A stretch of DNA of 64,000 nt from Pseudomonas sp. (GTDB lineage: Bacteria; Pseudomonadota; Gammaproteobacteria; Pseudomonadales; Pseudomonadaceae), in assembly GCF_030150285.1 (NCBI RefSeq), contig NZ_JASLGE010000063.1, forward strand, positions 43,509-107,508, written 5' to 3'. Position numbers and translations under genes: made by a program. Under the pieces are notes generated by a model that made no database searches, was not told the origin of the DNA, and was given only the letters and a program-made list of their open reading frames with translations. This document shows positions 34,211 through 43,033 of the stretch, piece by piece. The stretch's first letter is position 1. Each line of letters opens with the position of its first letter.

Positions 34211-36109
34211 ATGCCAACGACGTTTCATGAGATTCCCCGCAATCGCCCCACCACGCCCCTGCTCGATAGAGCCGGCACGCCTGTGGGCCTGCGCCGGTTA
34301 GCCGAAGCCGAACTGGAAACCCTGGCCGATGAGTTGCGCCAGCAATTGCTCTACACCGTTGGCCAGACGGGTGGGCACTTTGGCGCAGGTTTAGGGGTTA
34401 TTGAACTGACCATCGCCTTGCACTACGTGTTCGACACACCGGATGACCGGCTGGTATGGGATGTGGGGCATCAAGCGTACCCCCATAAAATCCTCACCGG
34501 CCGTCGCGAGCAGATGACGACGCTGCGCCAAAAAGACGGTGTTGCAGCGTTTCCGCGTCGCTCCGAAAGTGAGTACGACACGTTTGGCGTGGGCCACTCC
34601 AGCACCTCGATCAGCGCTGCGCTGGGCATGGCCATCGCCGCCCGCCTGCAAAACAGCGAGCGCAAGGCCATCGCCGTGATCGGCGACGGTGCGCTGACGG
34701 CGGGCATGGCCTTCGAAGCGTTGAACCATGCGCCCGAAGTCGATGCCAACATGCTGGTCATCCTCAATGACAACGACATGTCGATCTCGCGCAATGTCGG
34801 CGGGCTGTCCAATTACCTGGCCAAAATTCTCTCCAGCCGCACCTACGCCAGCATGCGTGAAGGCAGCAAGAAAGTGCTGTCGCGCCTGCCCGGCGCGTGG
34901 GAAATTGCCCGGCGCACCGAAGAGTATGCCAAGGGCATGCTGGTACCCGGCACGTTGTTTGAGGAGTTGGGCTGGAACTATATCGGCCCGATTGATGGCC
35001 ACGACCTGCCCACCCTGATTGCGACCTTGCGCAACATGCGCGACCTTAAAGGGCCACAGTTCCTGCACGTCGTGACCAAAAAAGGTAAAGGCTTTGCCCC
35101 GGCCGAGGCGGACCCGATTGGTTACCACGCCATCACCAAGCTCGAACCGCTGGACGCCCCCAAAGTCACTCCCCAGGTAGCGAGCGGGCCGAAATACTCG
35201 GCAGTGTTTGGCGAGTGGTTGTGCGACATGGCGGCCGCCGATCAGCGCCTGGTGGGGATTACCCCGGCCATGAAAGAAGGCTCCGACCTGATTGCCTTCA
35301 GCGAACGTTTTCCACTGCGCTATTTCGACGTGGCCATTGCCGAGCAACACGCCGTGACGTTTGCAGCCGGCATGGCCTGTGAAGGTGCCAAGCCTGTCGT
35401 CGCCATTTACTCGACGTTCCTGCAACGCGGTTACGACCAGTTGGTGCATGACGTCGCTGTACAGAACCTGGACGTACTGTTCGCCATTGACCGCGCCGGC
35501 CTGGTGGGCGAAGACGGCCCGACCCATGCGGGCAGTTTTGACCTGTCTTACCTGCGCTGCATCCCGGGCATGGTGATCATGACCCCGAGCGATGAAAACG
35601 AACTGCGCAAAATGCTCACCACCGGCCACCTGTACAACGGCCCGGCAGCCGTACGCTACCCACGCGGTACAGGCCCGAACGCCGTGATCGAAAAAGACCT
35701 CGAACCACTGGAAATCGGCAAAGGCATCGTCCGCCGCCAGGGCTCGAAAGTCGCCCTGCTGGTATTTGGCGTGCAAGTGGCCGAAGCCCTGAAAGTAGCT
35801 GAAACACTCGATGCCACCGTGGTTGACATGCGTTTCGTGAAGCCGATGGATGAAGCACTCGTACGCGAAATAGCCAACAGCCATGAGCTGCTGGTGACCG
35901 TCGAAGAGAACGCCATCATGGGCGGCGCGGGCGCAGCCGTCAGCGAGTTCCTGGCCCGTGAAAACGTGCTCAAGTCCGTGCTCCACCTGGGCTTGCCGGA
36001 TGTGTATGTCGAGCACGCCAAGCCGAGCCAGATGCTGGCTGAATGCGGCCTGGATGTCGCAGGTATCGAAGCGTCGGTACGTCAACGCATGCAACTGCTG
36101 GGGCTCTGA
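34211..36109 (+). CDS. dxs: 1-deoxy-D-xylulose-5-phosphate synthase
   Basis: 632 residues, full length. It is the thiamin-dependent first step of the MEP isoprenoid pathway (pyruvate + glyceraldehyde 3-phosphate). Key segments are GHFGAGLGVIELTIALHYVF, DVGHQAYPHK, the cofactor motif starting GDGALTAGMAFEALNHA, and IAEQHAVTFAAGMA in the second half. It follows ispA and feeds the same pathway. The long reading frame on the opposite strand is an artefact of codon bias. Confidence 0.98.
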   Translation: MPTTFHEIPRNRPTTPLLDRAGTPVGLRRLAEAELETLADELRQQLLYTVGQTGGHFGAGLGVIELTIALHYVFDTPDDRLVWDVGHQAYPHKILTGRREQMTTLRQKDGVAAFPRRSESEYDTFGVGHSSTSISAALGMAIAARLQNSERKAIAVIGDGALTAGMAFEALNHAPEVDANMLVILNDNDMSISRNVGGLSNYLAKILSSRTYASMREGSKKVLSRLPGAWEIARRTEEYAKGMLVPGTLFEELGWNYIGPIDGHDLPTLIATLRNMRDLKGPQFLHVVTKKGKGFAPAEADPIGYHAITKLEPLDAPKVTPQVASGPKYSAVFGEWLCDMAAADQRLVGITPAMKEGSDLIAFSERFPLRYFDVAIAEQHAVTFAAGMACEGAKPVVAIYSTFLQRGYDQLVHDVAVQNLDVLFAIDRAGLVGEDGPTHAGSFDLSYLRCIPGMVIMTPSDENELRKMLTTGHLYNGPAAVRYPRGTGPNAVIEKDLEPLEIGKGIVRRQGSKVALLVFGVQVAEALKVAETLDATVVDMRFVKPMDEALVREIANSHELLVTVEENAIMGGAGAAVSEFLARENVLKSVLHLGLPDVYVEHAKPSQMLAECGLDVAGIEASVRQRMQLLGL

Positions 36110-36129
36110 GCTCAACCTCTGCCAGCAGA

Positions 36130-36170
36130 GCGGGCTTGCTCGCGGTCTTCTACCCGAAAGATCGCGAGCC
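36130..36170. repeat. REP-like palindrome between dxs and a convergent gene
   Basis: GCGGGCTTGCTCGCGGTCTT, a short spacer, then AAAGATCGCGAGCC. Same GCTCGCG core as the other REP copies; placed between convergent genes, where REPs are usual. Confidence 0.65.
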
Positions 36171-36192
36171 TTTGAGCCGAATCAGCCGCGTA

Positions 36193-36612
36193 TCAGCCGA
36201 CCTGACGCGGTATGCGATACAGGTAAAACAACACCAGCGTCGACACGGTCAGCAGCAGTAAAGGCACACCTTCCAGCCCGACAAATACGGCAAGCGCCCC
36301 AACCCATACGGGCAGCCCGGCGGCCAGCAATGCCGTGTGTCGAACGCGGGCCAAGTGCGCCCAGGCAGCGGGCTCTTGCGGGGTATCCAGCGCTTTTTGC
36401 AGCGCAATCAAACCCTGCTTGTACGGCCCGAAAAACCGCAGCGTCGCGAACATCGACACCACGCCCGCAATAAAGAACGGCATCGTCAGGGACGGTAACA
36501 AGGGCTCGGTTTTGCCGAAAAACCCGTTGGCCAACAGCAACGGCAACAGGGTCAACACGAGTTGCTGCCACCAGCTGAAGCTCATGCGCCGACGGATCTG
36601 CCCACGGGTCAC
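36193..36612 (-). CDS. Small integral membrane protein downstream of ribA
   Basis: 139 residues from a GTG at 36612 whose codon overlaps the ribA stop (GTGA). An ATG at 36585 is the alternative start (130 residues). Four hydrophobic segments are visible, at about 17-32, 43-57, 93-109 and 112-131, with a basic loop between the second and third. No functional family recognised. It matches in size and place the conserved Pseudomonas hypothetical PA4046 next to ribA (from memory). The overlap suggests translational coupling to ribA. Confidence 0.75.
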   Translation of the reverse strand: MTRGQIRRRMSFSWWQQLVLTLLPLLLANGFFGKTEPLLPSLTMPFFIAGVVSMFATLRFFGPYKQGLIALQKALDTPQEPAAWAHLARVRHTALLAAGLPVWVGALAVFVGLEGVPLLLLTVSTLVLFYLYRIPRQVG

Positions 36613-37226
36613 GCCGGGTCCGCCTCGCTTTGGTGCTGATTGCCCATCATGTGGCCCAGTTTGTTGGCCTTGGTCGCCAAGTACAGCTTGTTGTGCGGGT
36701 TATGCCCGGTATGCAGCGGCACGCGCTCCGCCACGTTAATGCCCATGTCGGTCAATGCTTTGACCTTGCGCGGGTTGTTGGTCATCAAACGTAACGACTT
36801 CACGCCCAAGTGTTCCAGCATCGGCAAGCAAATCGCATAGTCGCGCTGGTCGGCGGCAAAGCCCAGGCGCTCGTTGGCCTCAACCGTGTCAGCGCCGCCA
36901 TCTTGCAACTCGTAGGCACGAAGTTTGTTCAACAAGCCAATACCACGGCCCTCCTGACGCAGGTACAGCAGCACCCCACGGCCTTCACGGGCGATGGCCT
37001 GCAGCGCGGCTTCCAGCTGCGAACCACAGTCACAACGCTGACTGAACAGGGCGTCGCCCGTCAGGCACTCGGAATGAACCCGGCCCAGCACGGGTGCGCC
37101 ATCAGCCACGTCGCCCAAACTGAGCACAACGTGTTCACGACCCGTGGCTTGCTCAAGGAAGCCATGCAGGGTGAATTCGGCAAAGGGGGTGGGTAACTTG
37201 CAAGCGGCAACAAAAGCGACGGGCAC
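36609..37226 (-). CDS. ribA: GTP cyclohydrolase II
   Basis: 205 residues from a GTG at 37226, with AGGAG about 9 bases upstream; the longer frame to 37274 has no site and exceeds the usual length. All three zinc cysteines are present: Cys54, Cys65 and Cys67 in HSECLTGDALFSQRCDCG. The catalytic block RQEGRGIGL follows. It performs the first step of riboflavin synthesis, opening GTP. It stands apart from the main rib operon, which carries a second, degenerate copy of this domain inside ribBA. Confidence 0.96.
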   Translation of the reverse strand: MPVAFVAACKLPTPFAEFTLHGFLEQATGREHVVLSLGDVADGAPVLGRVHSECLTGDALFSQRCDCGSQLEAALQAIAREGRGVLLYLRQEGRGIGLLNKLRAYELQDGGADTVEANERLGFAADQRDYAICLPMLEHLGVKSLRLMTNNPRKVKALTDMGINVAERVPLHTGHNPHNKLYLATKANKLGHMMGNQHQSEADPA

Positions 37227-37404
37227 CGTGTGCTCCTGATCTATTTGAGGACTGGATTTTAGCAACCGCGGCATTGTAACAGGACGTTCCTACAGACGCT
37301 TAGGCTGAATTGTCGGCGATAAATATCTAAAAGTTTGATGGCTTTACGGCCTCGGTCGTTGCTGCCAAACGCTGCGCTAAAAGCCGCAAAACCTTTAGGC
37401 CCAA

Positions 37405-37414
37405 CCCCCCCCCC
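37405..37414. repeat. C10 homopolymer tract
   Basis: Ten consecutive C in the gap between thiL and ribA. It lies outside any gene. Such runs slip during replication and sequencing. Confidence 0.7.
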
Positions 37415-37439
37415 TTCCGGCAGCGACTAAGGGGCTACG

Positions 37440-38399
37440 TCAGCCGCCAAAATGTTGGTAACCGTGCACGGCCGGGGTGATGTCCTGCCCGTCCGTGTCC
37501 AGCAGGTTGACGCCCCGGCCTTCCACCACCCGGCCCACCACATGGATCGGCCAGCCATCAGCCAGCAGTGTCGGCAGTTCAAGCGCAGGCAAAGTAAACG
37601 CCAGCACATAGTCATCACCGCCACTCAACGCAGCCTGTTGCGCCCCCGCCTCGCCCAGAAACGCTTCCAGCGCCGGCGACAGCGGCACCCGGTCGAGTTC
37701 AATCACCAGACCGACGCCCGAGGCCGCAGCAATATGCCCGCAGTCCGCCAGCAGGCCATCAGAGATATCCAGCGCCGAGGTGGCCTTGCCCCGCAAGGCC
37801 TGGCCCAACGCCAACTGGGGTTGCGGCGACCAATAGTGCGCCAGCAGGGGTTCGCTGAGTAATGGCTCAGCCTGACGCTGGCCCAACACCAGCGGTAAGG
37901 CTCCCGCCGCATTGCCCAGTTCGCCACCCACACACAGCAGGTCACCCGGCTGCGCACCGCTGCGGGTCAGCGCCTTGCCCTGGGGCACACGCCCGAACAC
38001 CGTCAACGTCAGGCACAACGGCCCGCGGGTGGTGTCGCCGCCGACCAAACGTAAACCACACCCCTGGGCCATCAGGTTCAACCCGCAGGCAAAGGCGTGC
38101 AACCAGTCGGCTTCAACCGTCGGCACCGTCAGGGCAAGGGTAAACGCGAGAGGCGTTGCGCCCATGGCCGCCAAGTCGCTGGCCGCCACCGCCAGCGAAC
38201 GCTGACCGAGCAAAAAAGGATCGCAGGGGTCTGCAAAATGCACCCCGGCAACCAGGGTGTCAGTGGAAACGGCCAGTTGTTCCCCGAAGGGAACATCCAG
38301 CAGGGCACAATCGTCGCCGATGCCCAGCGCAACGCCCTCGCCGCCTTGCGCACAGGGCGCAGCGGCGAAGACAGTGCGGATCAGCTCAAATTCGCCCAT
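37440..38399 (-). CDS. thiL: Thiamine-monophosphate kinase
   Basis: 319 residues. It phosphorylates thiamin monophosphate to thiamin diphosphate. PurM-like fold motifs: GIGDDCALLD near the N-terminus, STDTLVAGVHF, SDLAAMGATPLAF, and SALDISDGL / LSGGDDYVLAFT toward the C-terminus. It is the last gene of the nrdR-rib-nusB-thiL run, 15 bases after nusB. In most Pseudomonas pgpA follows directly; here it does not. Confidence 0.96.
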   Translation of the reverse strand: MGEFELIRTVFAAAPCAQGGEGVALGIGDDCALLDVPFGEQLAVSTDTLVAGVHFADPCDPFLLGQRSLAVAASDLAAMGATPLAFTLALTVPTVEADWLHAFACGLNLMAQGCGLRLVGGDTTRGPLCLTLTVFGRVPQGKALTRSGAQPGDLLCVGGELGNAAGALPLVLGQRQAEPLLSEPLLAHYWSPQPQLALGQALRGKATSALDISDGLLADCGHIAAASGVGLVIELDRVPLSPALEAFLGEAGAQQAALSGGDDYVLAFTLPALELPTLLADGWPIHVVGRVVEGRGVNLLDTDGQDITPAVHGYQHFGG

Positions 38400-38414
38400 G
38401 ACGCACCGCGCTGG

Positions 38415-38915
38415 TTAGCGCTTGAACGCCTTGACTTCGGCTTCGCGCAAACGCGGTGCCAGCTTGTCGAGTACACCGTTGACGAACTTGTGGCCATCGG
38501 TGGAGCCAAACACTTTGGCCAGCTCGATGCCTTCGTTGATGACAACGCGGTAAGGCACGTCGACACGCTTGATCAGTTCCCACGTGGACAGACGCAGCAC
38601 CGACAGTTCAACCGGGTCCAGCTCTTCGATTTCGATGTCCAGGCAAGGCTTCAGGGCACCGTCGATCTCGGTTCTGTGGGCAGGCACGCCGTGCAGGATT
38701 TCGCGGAAGTACGCCGCGTCCACGTCGGTGAAGTCGTTATCGACGCGGAACTGCGCTTCGATTTCGTTCAACGATTGCTTGGCCATGTGCCATTGGTACA
38801 GAGCCTGAGTCGCAAGCTGACGCGCTTCGCGGCGCTTGGCACTTTTGGAAGGCTTGCCAGCGTCCGCAGGTTTTGGATCGCGCGGGTTGAAACGATCGCT
38901 TTCGTCGGAAATCAC
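38415..38915 (-). CDS. nusB: Transcription antitermination factor NusB
   Basis: 166 residues, the usual NusB all-helical protein, which binds BoxA RNA with S10 in rRNA antitermination. Conserved stretch: RREARQLATQALYQWHM near the N-terminus and VPYRVVINEGIELAKVFG. Its ATG overlaps the ribH stop (ATGA), and thiL follows. Confidence 0.96.
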   Translation of the reverse strand: MISDESDRFNPRDPKPADAGKPSKSAKRREARQLATQALYQWHMAKQSLNEIEAQFRVDNDFTDVDAAYFREILHGVPAHRTEIDGALKPCLDIEIEELDPVELSVLRLSTWELIKRVDVPYRVVINEGIELAKVFGSTDGHKFVNGVLDKLAPRLREAEVKAFKR

Positions 38916-39388
38916 TTGGCCTCCAACTGTGCCAGCAGGCTGACCATTTCGAGGGCGGACAAGGCAGCTTCAGCGCCTTTGTTGCCGGCTTTGGTGCCGG
39001 AACGCTCGATAGCTTGCTCGATCGAATCAACAGTCAGTACACCGAAGGCAACCGGCACACCGAACTGCATCGACACCTGGGACAGGCCCTTGGTGCATTC
39101 ACCGGCCACGTATTCGAAGTGCGGGGTACCGCCACGAATCACAGCGCCCAAGGCGATGATGGCGGCGAACTCATTGCGCTGAGCTACTTTTTGCGCAACC
39201 AGCGGGATTTCGAACGCACCCGGTGCACGGATGATGGTGATGTCGCTTTCGTTCACACCGTGGCGAACCAGGGCATCAACGGCACCACTCACCAGGCTTT
39301 CGACGACGAAGCTGTTGAAGCGGCCGACGATCAGCGCGTAGCGGCCTTTGGGGGCGATGAAGGTACCTTCGATGGTCTTCAGGGTCAT
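38912..39388 (-). CDS. ribH: 6,7-dimethyl-8-ribityllumazine synthase
   Basis: 158 residues. It joins the ribitylaminopyrimidine with 3,4-dihydroxy-2-butanone 4-phosphate. Conserved segments are RFNSFVVESLVSGAVDAL, VRAPGAFE-like IIRAPGAFEIP, ALGAVIRGGTPHFEYV with the catalytic His, and FGVLTVDSIEQAIER. It overlaps nusB by 4 bases and lies 92 bases after ribBA. Confidence 0.97.
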   Translation of the reverse strand: MTLKTIEGTFIAPKGRYALIVGRFNSFVVESLVSGAVDALVRHGVNESDITIIRAPGAFEIPLVAQKVAQRNEFAAIIALGAVIRGGTPHFEYVAGECTKGLSQVSMQFGVPVAFGVLTVDSIEQAIERSGTKAGNKGAEAALSALEMVSLLAQLEAK

Positions 39389-39480
39389 TCGGTATGTCTC
39401 GTATTAAAGAGCCAGAACGCACTTTCGTGCGTTCTTGAGGATATAGGGGCCACGAATTGGGGACTGGAAATGCCCGGTCT

Positions 39481-40572
39481 TTATTCGGAGGGCACGTATT
39501 CTACAACTTCCAGATCGAAACCGGATATGGCATTGAACTTCATTGGTGAACTCATCAGGCGCAATTTGCGCACACCGAGGTCACGCAGGATCTGCGAACC
39601 GGCCCCGACGATGCTGTAAGTCGTCGGTGTTTTCACCGGCGCGGCGTCTGCCGTCTCGCGGATTTGCGCCAGCAACACATCGCCGTCCAGCGGGTGCCCC
39701 AACAACAGCACCACACCACTGCCCGCCTCTGCCACCGCGGCCATGGCGGCGCGCAAGCTCCAGCGACCGGGCTGCTTGACCATCAACAGGTCGCGCAAAG
39801 GGTCCATGTTGTGCACGCGCACCAGCGTCGGCTCTTCGGCGCAGATCTTGCCCAGGGTCAGTGCCATGTGCACATCGCCTTCCACCGAATCACGATAGGT
39901 CACCAGGTTGAATTGGCCCAGTTCGCTGTCCAGTGGCTGCTCGGCAATCCGCTGAACGGTACGCTCATGGATCATCCGATAGTGGATCAAGTCGGCAATG
40001 GTGCCGATTTTAATGCCGTGCTCGGCGGCAAAGGTTTCCAGTTCCGGGCGACGGGCCATCGTACCGTCGTCGTTCATCACTTCGCAGATCACGCCACTGG
40101 GCTCAAAGCCAGCCATGCGCGCCAGGTCGCACGCGGCTTCCGTGTGACCGGCGCGAGCGAGCGTACCGCCCGCTTGCGCCATCAATGGGAAAATATGGCC
40201 CGGGCTGACGATGTCTTCGGCCTTGGCGTCTTTGGCTGCGGCGGCTTGTACCGTGCGGGCACGGTCGGCGGCCGAGATGCCGGTGGTCACGCCGGTGGCT
40301 GCTTCAATGGACACGGTGAACTTGGTGCCAAAACCGGAACCGTTGCGCGGTGCCATCAACGGCAACTTGAGCGTTTCGCAGCGCTCGCGGGTCATCGGCA
40401 TGCAGATCAGCCCACGGGCAAAGCGCGCCATGAAGTTGATATGCTCGGCCTTGCAGCACTCGGCGGCCATGATCAGGTCGCCTTCGTTCTCGCGGTCTTC
40501 GTCATCCATCAGGATGACCATCTTGCCTTGGCGGATGTCTTCAACCAGTTCTTCGATGCTGTTGAGCGCCAC
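39481..40572 (-). CDS. ribB: 3,4-dihydroxy-2-butanone-4-phosphate synthase, RibBA-type with degenerate RibA half
   Basis: 363 residues from a GTG at 40572 (GGGGG upstream); the longer frame to 40710 is rejected. The first half is an intact DHBP synthase with the acidic loop DDEDRENEGD at 23-32 and the HTEAACDLARMAG block. The second half is homologous to GTP cyclohydrolase II but lacks its zinc cysteines: after VRVH (251-254) the sequence reads NMDPLRDL where active enzymes have SEC-TGD, and the later RQEGRGIGL block is also missing. So only the butanone reaction is expected, with ribA at 36609 supplying the other. Confidence 0.95.
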   Translation of the reverse strand: MALNSIEELVEDIRQGKMVILMDDEDRENEGDLIMAAECCKAEHINFMARFARGLICMPMTRERCETLKLPLMAPRNGSGFGTKFTVSIEAATGVTTGISAADRARTVQAAAAKDAKAEDIVSPGHIFPLMAQAGGTLARAGHTEAACDLARMAGFEPSGVICEVMNDDGTMARRPELETFAAEHGIKIGTIADLIHYRMIHERTVQRIAEQPLDSELGQFNLVTYRDSVEGDVHMALTLGKICAEEPTLVRVHNMDPLRDLLMVKQPGRWSLRAAMAAVAEAGSGVVLLLGHPLDGDVLLAQIRETADAAPVKTPTTYSIVGAGSQILRDLGVRKLRLMSSPMKFNAISGFDLEVVEYVPSE

Positions 40573-40588
40573 GCGGCACCCCCTTATT

Positions 40589-41251
40589 TCAGGATTTGAG
40601 GTAGCCGTTGGCGGCCAGAAAACTTTCGCTGATGCCACCCGAGGTCGGCTCGGCGGCTTTTTCGCCCAGCAGCAGCCGCTCGAGGTAGCGCGCCAGCAAA
40701 TCGACTTCAAGGTTGACCCGGCGACCTGGACGATAGTCGCCCATGATGGTTTCGCTCAGGGTGTGCGGAATAATCGTGAGAGAGAACTCTGCGCCATTGA
40801 CCGAGTTGACCGTCAGGCTGGTGCCGTCGACGGTGATCGAACCTTTATGGGCGATGTACTTGGCCAGCTCCTTGGGCGCACGGATGCGGAATTCGATGGC
40901 CCGGGCGTTCTCTTCACGGGCAATCACTTCACCCACACCATCGACGTGGCCGCTTACCAGGTGGCCGCCCAGCCGCGTGGTCGGGGTCAGGGCTTTTTCC
41001 AGGTTGACCCGGCTGCCGCTTTTCAACTCATTGAACGCGGTGCAATCCAGCGTTTCGCGGCTGACGTCAGCCATAAAGCCGTCACCCGGCAATTCAACGG
41101 CGGTCAGGCAAACGCCATTGATTGCGATGCTGTCGCCGAGTTTGACGTCGCTCAGGTCGAGCTTGCCGGTCTCTACATAAACCCGCACATCGCCGCCCTT
41201 TGGGGTCAGTGCGCGGATGCTGCCGATGGATTCAATGATGCCGGTAAACAT
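40589..41251 (-). CDS. ribE: Riboflavin synthase, alpha chain
   Basis: 220 residues from the ATG at 41251, with AAGGGG upstream. Two repeated lumazine-binding barrels: the first starts MFTGIIESIG, the second at about residue 100 with GHVDGVGEV. It dismutates two lumazine molecules to riboflavin. Between ribD and ribBA in the operon. Also called ribC in some Pseudomonas annotations. Confidence 0.96.
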   Translation of the reverse strand: MFTGIIESIGSIRALTPKGGDVRVYVETGKLDLSDVKLGDSIAINGVCLTAVELPGDGFMADVSRETLDCTAFNELKSGSRVNLEKALTPTTRLGGHLVSGHVDGVGEVIAREENARAIEFRIRAPKELAKYIAHKGSITVDGTSLTVNSVNGAEFSLTIIPHTLSETIMGDYRPGRRVNLEVDLLARYLERLLLGEKAAEPTSGGISESFLAANGYLKS

Positions 41252-41299
41252 GGGCGTTCCCCTTGAGAACAGAACCTGCACTAAAACAGAGGCTAAGAA

Positions 41300-42433
41300 T
41301 TATACGCTCGCGGGCGGCACAGGTATGGCGGTGACTCGCCAGTCATCGCCTACCGCGCGCATTTCAGTAATTTTGAGCAATGGCGCTTCGCGCATATGGG
41401 TCAATGGCAGCTCCAGCAACGGCCGAGCGGTAGAGCCCAGAAACTTGGCGGCAATGAAAATCTGATATTCATCCACCAGGCCTTGTTCAGCAAAGGCACC
41501 GGCAAGGCTGGGGCCAGCTTCGACCAACACTTCGTTAACGCCCCGGGCAGCCAGCGCGACCAGCAGCTTACGCAAATCAACCTGGCCGTTGGCACCGTGA
41601 ATCACCAGGCACTCGGGCCCGGTGCGGTATTGCTCGGCAGGGGGAACGCAGGTCGCAACCAGCGCCGGGCCAGCCTTGAAAAAGGGCGCATCCAGCGGCA
41701 CCCGCAAACGCCCATCAACCAGCACCCGCAACGGCGGACGGCTAAGCGCCAGCGCGGTCAGCTCGGGGTCCAGGCCCAGTTCCGGGCCGCGTACGGTCAG
41801 GCGAGCGCCATCGGCCAACACGGTGTCCGCACCGGTCAACACCACGCTGGCCTGGGCCCGCAGACGCTGCACAGCCGAACGGGCTGCCGGGCCCGTGATC
41901 CACTGGCTTTCACCGTTGGCCATGGCTGTACGCCCATCAAGGCTCATCGCCATTTTGACCCGCACAAACGGCAACCCGTGTTCCATACGCTTGAGGAACC
42001 CCGGGTTAAGGGCACGCGCCTGGGCTTCAAGTACGCCGCTGCACACCTCGATCCCGGCATCGGCCAAGCGCTTGAGGCCGCGCCCGGCGACTTCCGGGTT
42101 GGGGTCTTGCATGGCCGCGACCACCCGCGCCACCCCGGCCGTGATCAACCCTTCAGCACACGGCGGGGTGTGGCCGTAATGGCTGCATGGTTCGAGGGTG
42201 ACGTAAGCGGTGGCACCACGCGCCTGTGCGCCTGCCGCACGCAAGGCGTGGACTTCGGCATGGGGCTCGCCGGTACGGACATGCCAGCCCTCGCCGACAA
42301 CCTGCCCGTCGCGCACGATCACGCAACCGACCCGTGGGTTGGGGTGGGTGGTGTACAGCCCCTTGCGCGCCAGTTCGAGGGCGCGCGCCATGTAATGGGC
42401 GTCTAAAACGGATTGTTCAATGGACAGCGTCAT
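41300..42433 (-). CDS. ribD: Bifunctional pyrimidine deaminase/reductase
   Basis: 377 residues. N-terminal deaminase with zinc motifs HAEVHAL (58-64) and PCSHYGHTPPC (Cys83 and Cys92); C-terminal NADPH reductase with VKMAMSLDGRTA and ITGPAAR segments. It catalyses steps two and three of riboflavin synthesis. The ATG overlaps the nrdR stop (ATGA), tying riboflavin genes to the NrdR transcript. Confidence 0.97.
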   Translation of the reverse strand: MTLSIEQSVLDAHYMARALELARKGLYTTHPNPRVGCVIVRDGQVVGEGWHVRTGEPHAEVHALRAAGAQARGATAYVTLEPCSHYGHTPPCAEGLITAGVARVVAAMQDPNPEVAGRGLKRLADAGIEVCSGVLEAQARALNPGFLKRMEHGLPFVRVKMAMSLDGRTAMANGESQWITGPAARSAVQRLRAQASVVLTGADTVLADGARLTVRGPELGLDPELTALALSRPPLRVLVDGRLRVPLDAPFFKAGPALVATCVPPAEQYRTGPECLVIHGANGQVDLRKLLVALAARGVNEVLVEAGPSLAGAFAEQGLVDEYQIFIAAKFLGSTARPLLELPLTHMREAPLLKITEMRAVGDDWRVTAIPVPPASV

Positions 42434-42894
42434 TGTTTTGAAGGCTCACGGGCAAGTCGGTCGATCTCTTCACGGAACTCGTTGAGGTCCTGGAAACGTC
42501 GATAAACCGAAGCGAAACGGATGTAGGCCACTTCGTCGAGCTTTTGCAATTCGCCCATGACCAGCTCACCGACCACAAGGGACTTGACCTCGCGCTCTCC
42601 GGTGGCACGCAGCTTACTTTTGATGTGGGCCAGCGCCGCTTCAAGGCGCTCGACACTCACGGGGCGCTTTTCCAGCGCGCGCTGCATGCCGGCACGCAGT
42701 TTTTCTTCGTCGAACGGCTGACGGCTGCCGTCTTGCTTGATAAGGCGCGGTAACACCAACTCGGCTGTTTCAAAGGTAGTGAAACGCTCACCACAAGCCA
42801 GGCATTCACGCCGGCGACGCACCTGGTCGCCCTCGGCAACCAGACGCGAGTCAATGACTTTGGTGTCGTTGGCACCGCAGAAGGGACAGTGCAT
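42430..42894 (-). CDS. nrdR: Transcriptional repressor NrdR
   Basis: 154 residues from the ATG at 42894, the standard length; the longer upstream frame runs into the divergent promoter. A zinc ribbon with Cys3, Cys6, Cys31 and Cys34 is followed by an ATP-cone domain (LVLPRLIKQDGSRQPFDEEKL). It represses ribonucleotide reductase genes according to bound ATP/dATP. First gene of the nrdR-ribD-ribE-ribBA-ribH-nusB-thiL run. Confidence 0.97.
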   Translation of the reverse strand: MHCPFCGANDTKVIDSRLVAEGDQVRRRRECLACGERFTTFETAELVLPRLIKQDGSRQPFDEEKLRAGMQRALEKRPVSVERLEAALAHIKSKLRATGEREVKSLVVGELVMGELQKLDEVAYIRFASVYRRFQDLNEFREEIDRLAREPSKQ

Positions 42895-43033
42895 GGTGGC
42901 AGCCAACAAAAATGGGGACCGCCATGTTAGCGCATCCCACTGGCAAGACAAGCCATAGGCTTTACGGTATACAGTCCGCCGACTACGTTTTACATCACCT
43001 GTTACGTCCACTGACACGCCGCTGGAGCCTTCC

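Noticed and set aside
34391..36115. 574-codon open frame opposite dxs
   Set aside because: It mirrors a clearly real gene. High GC at third positions leaves few stops on the opposite strand; no domain or ribosome binding site is seen.
39389..43033. Possible FMN riboswitch in the rib operon
   Set aside because: No RFN-like conserved segments in any gap of the operon or upstream of nrdR; gaps are mostly too short.
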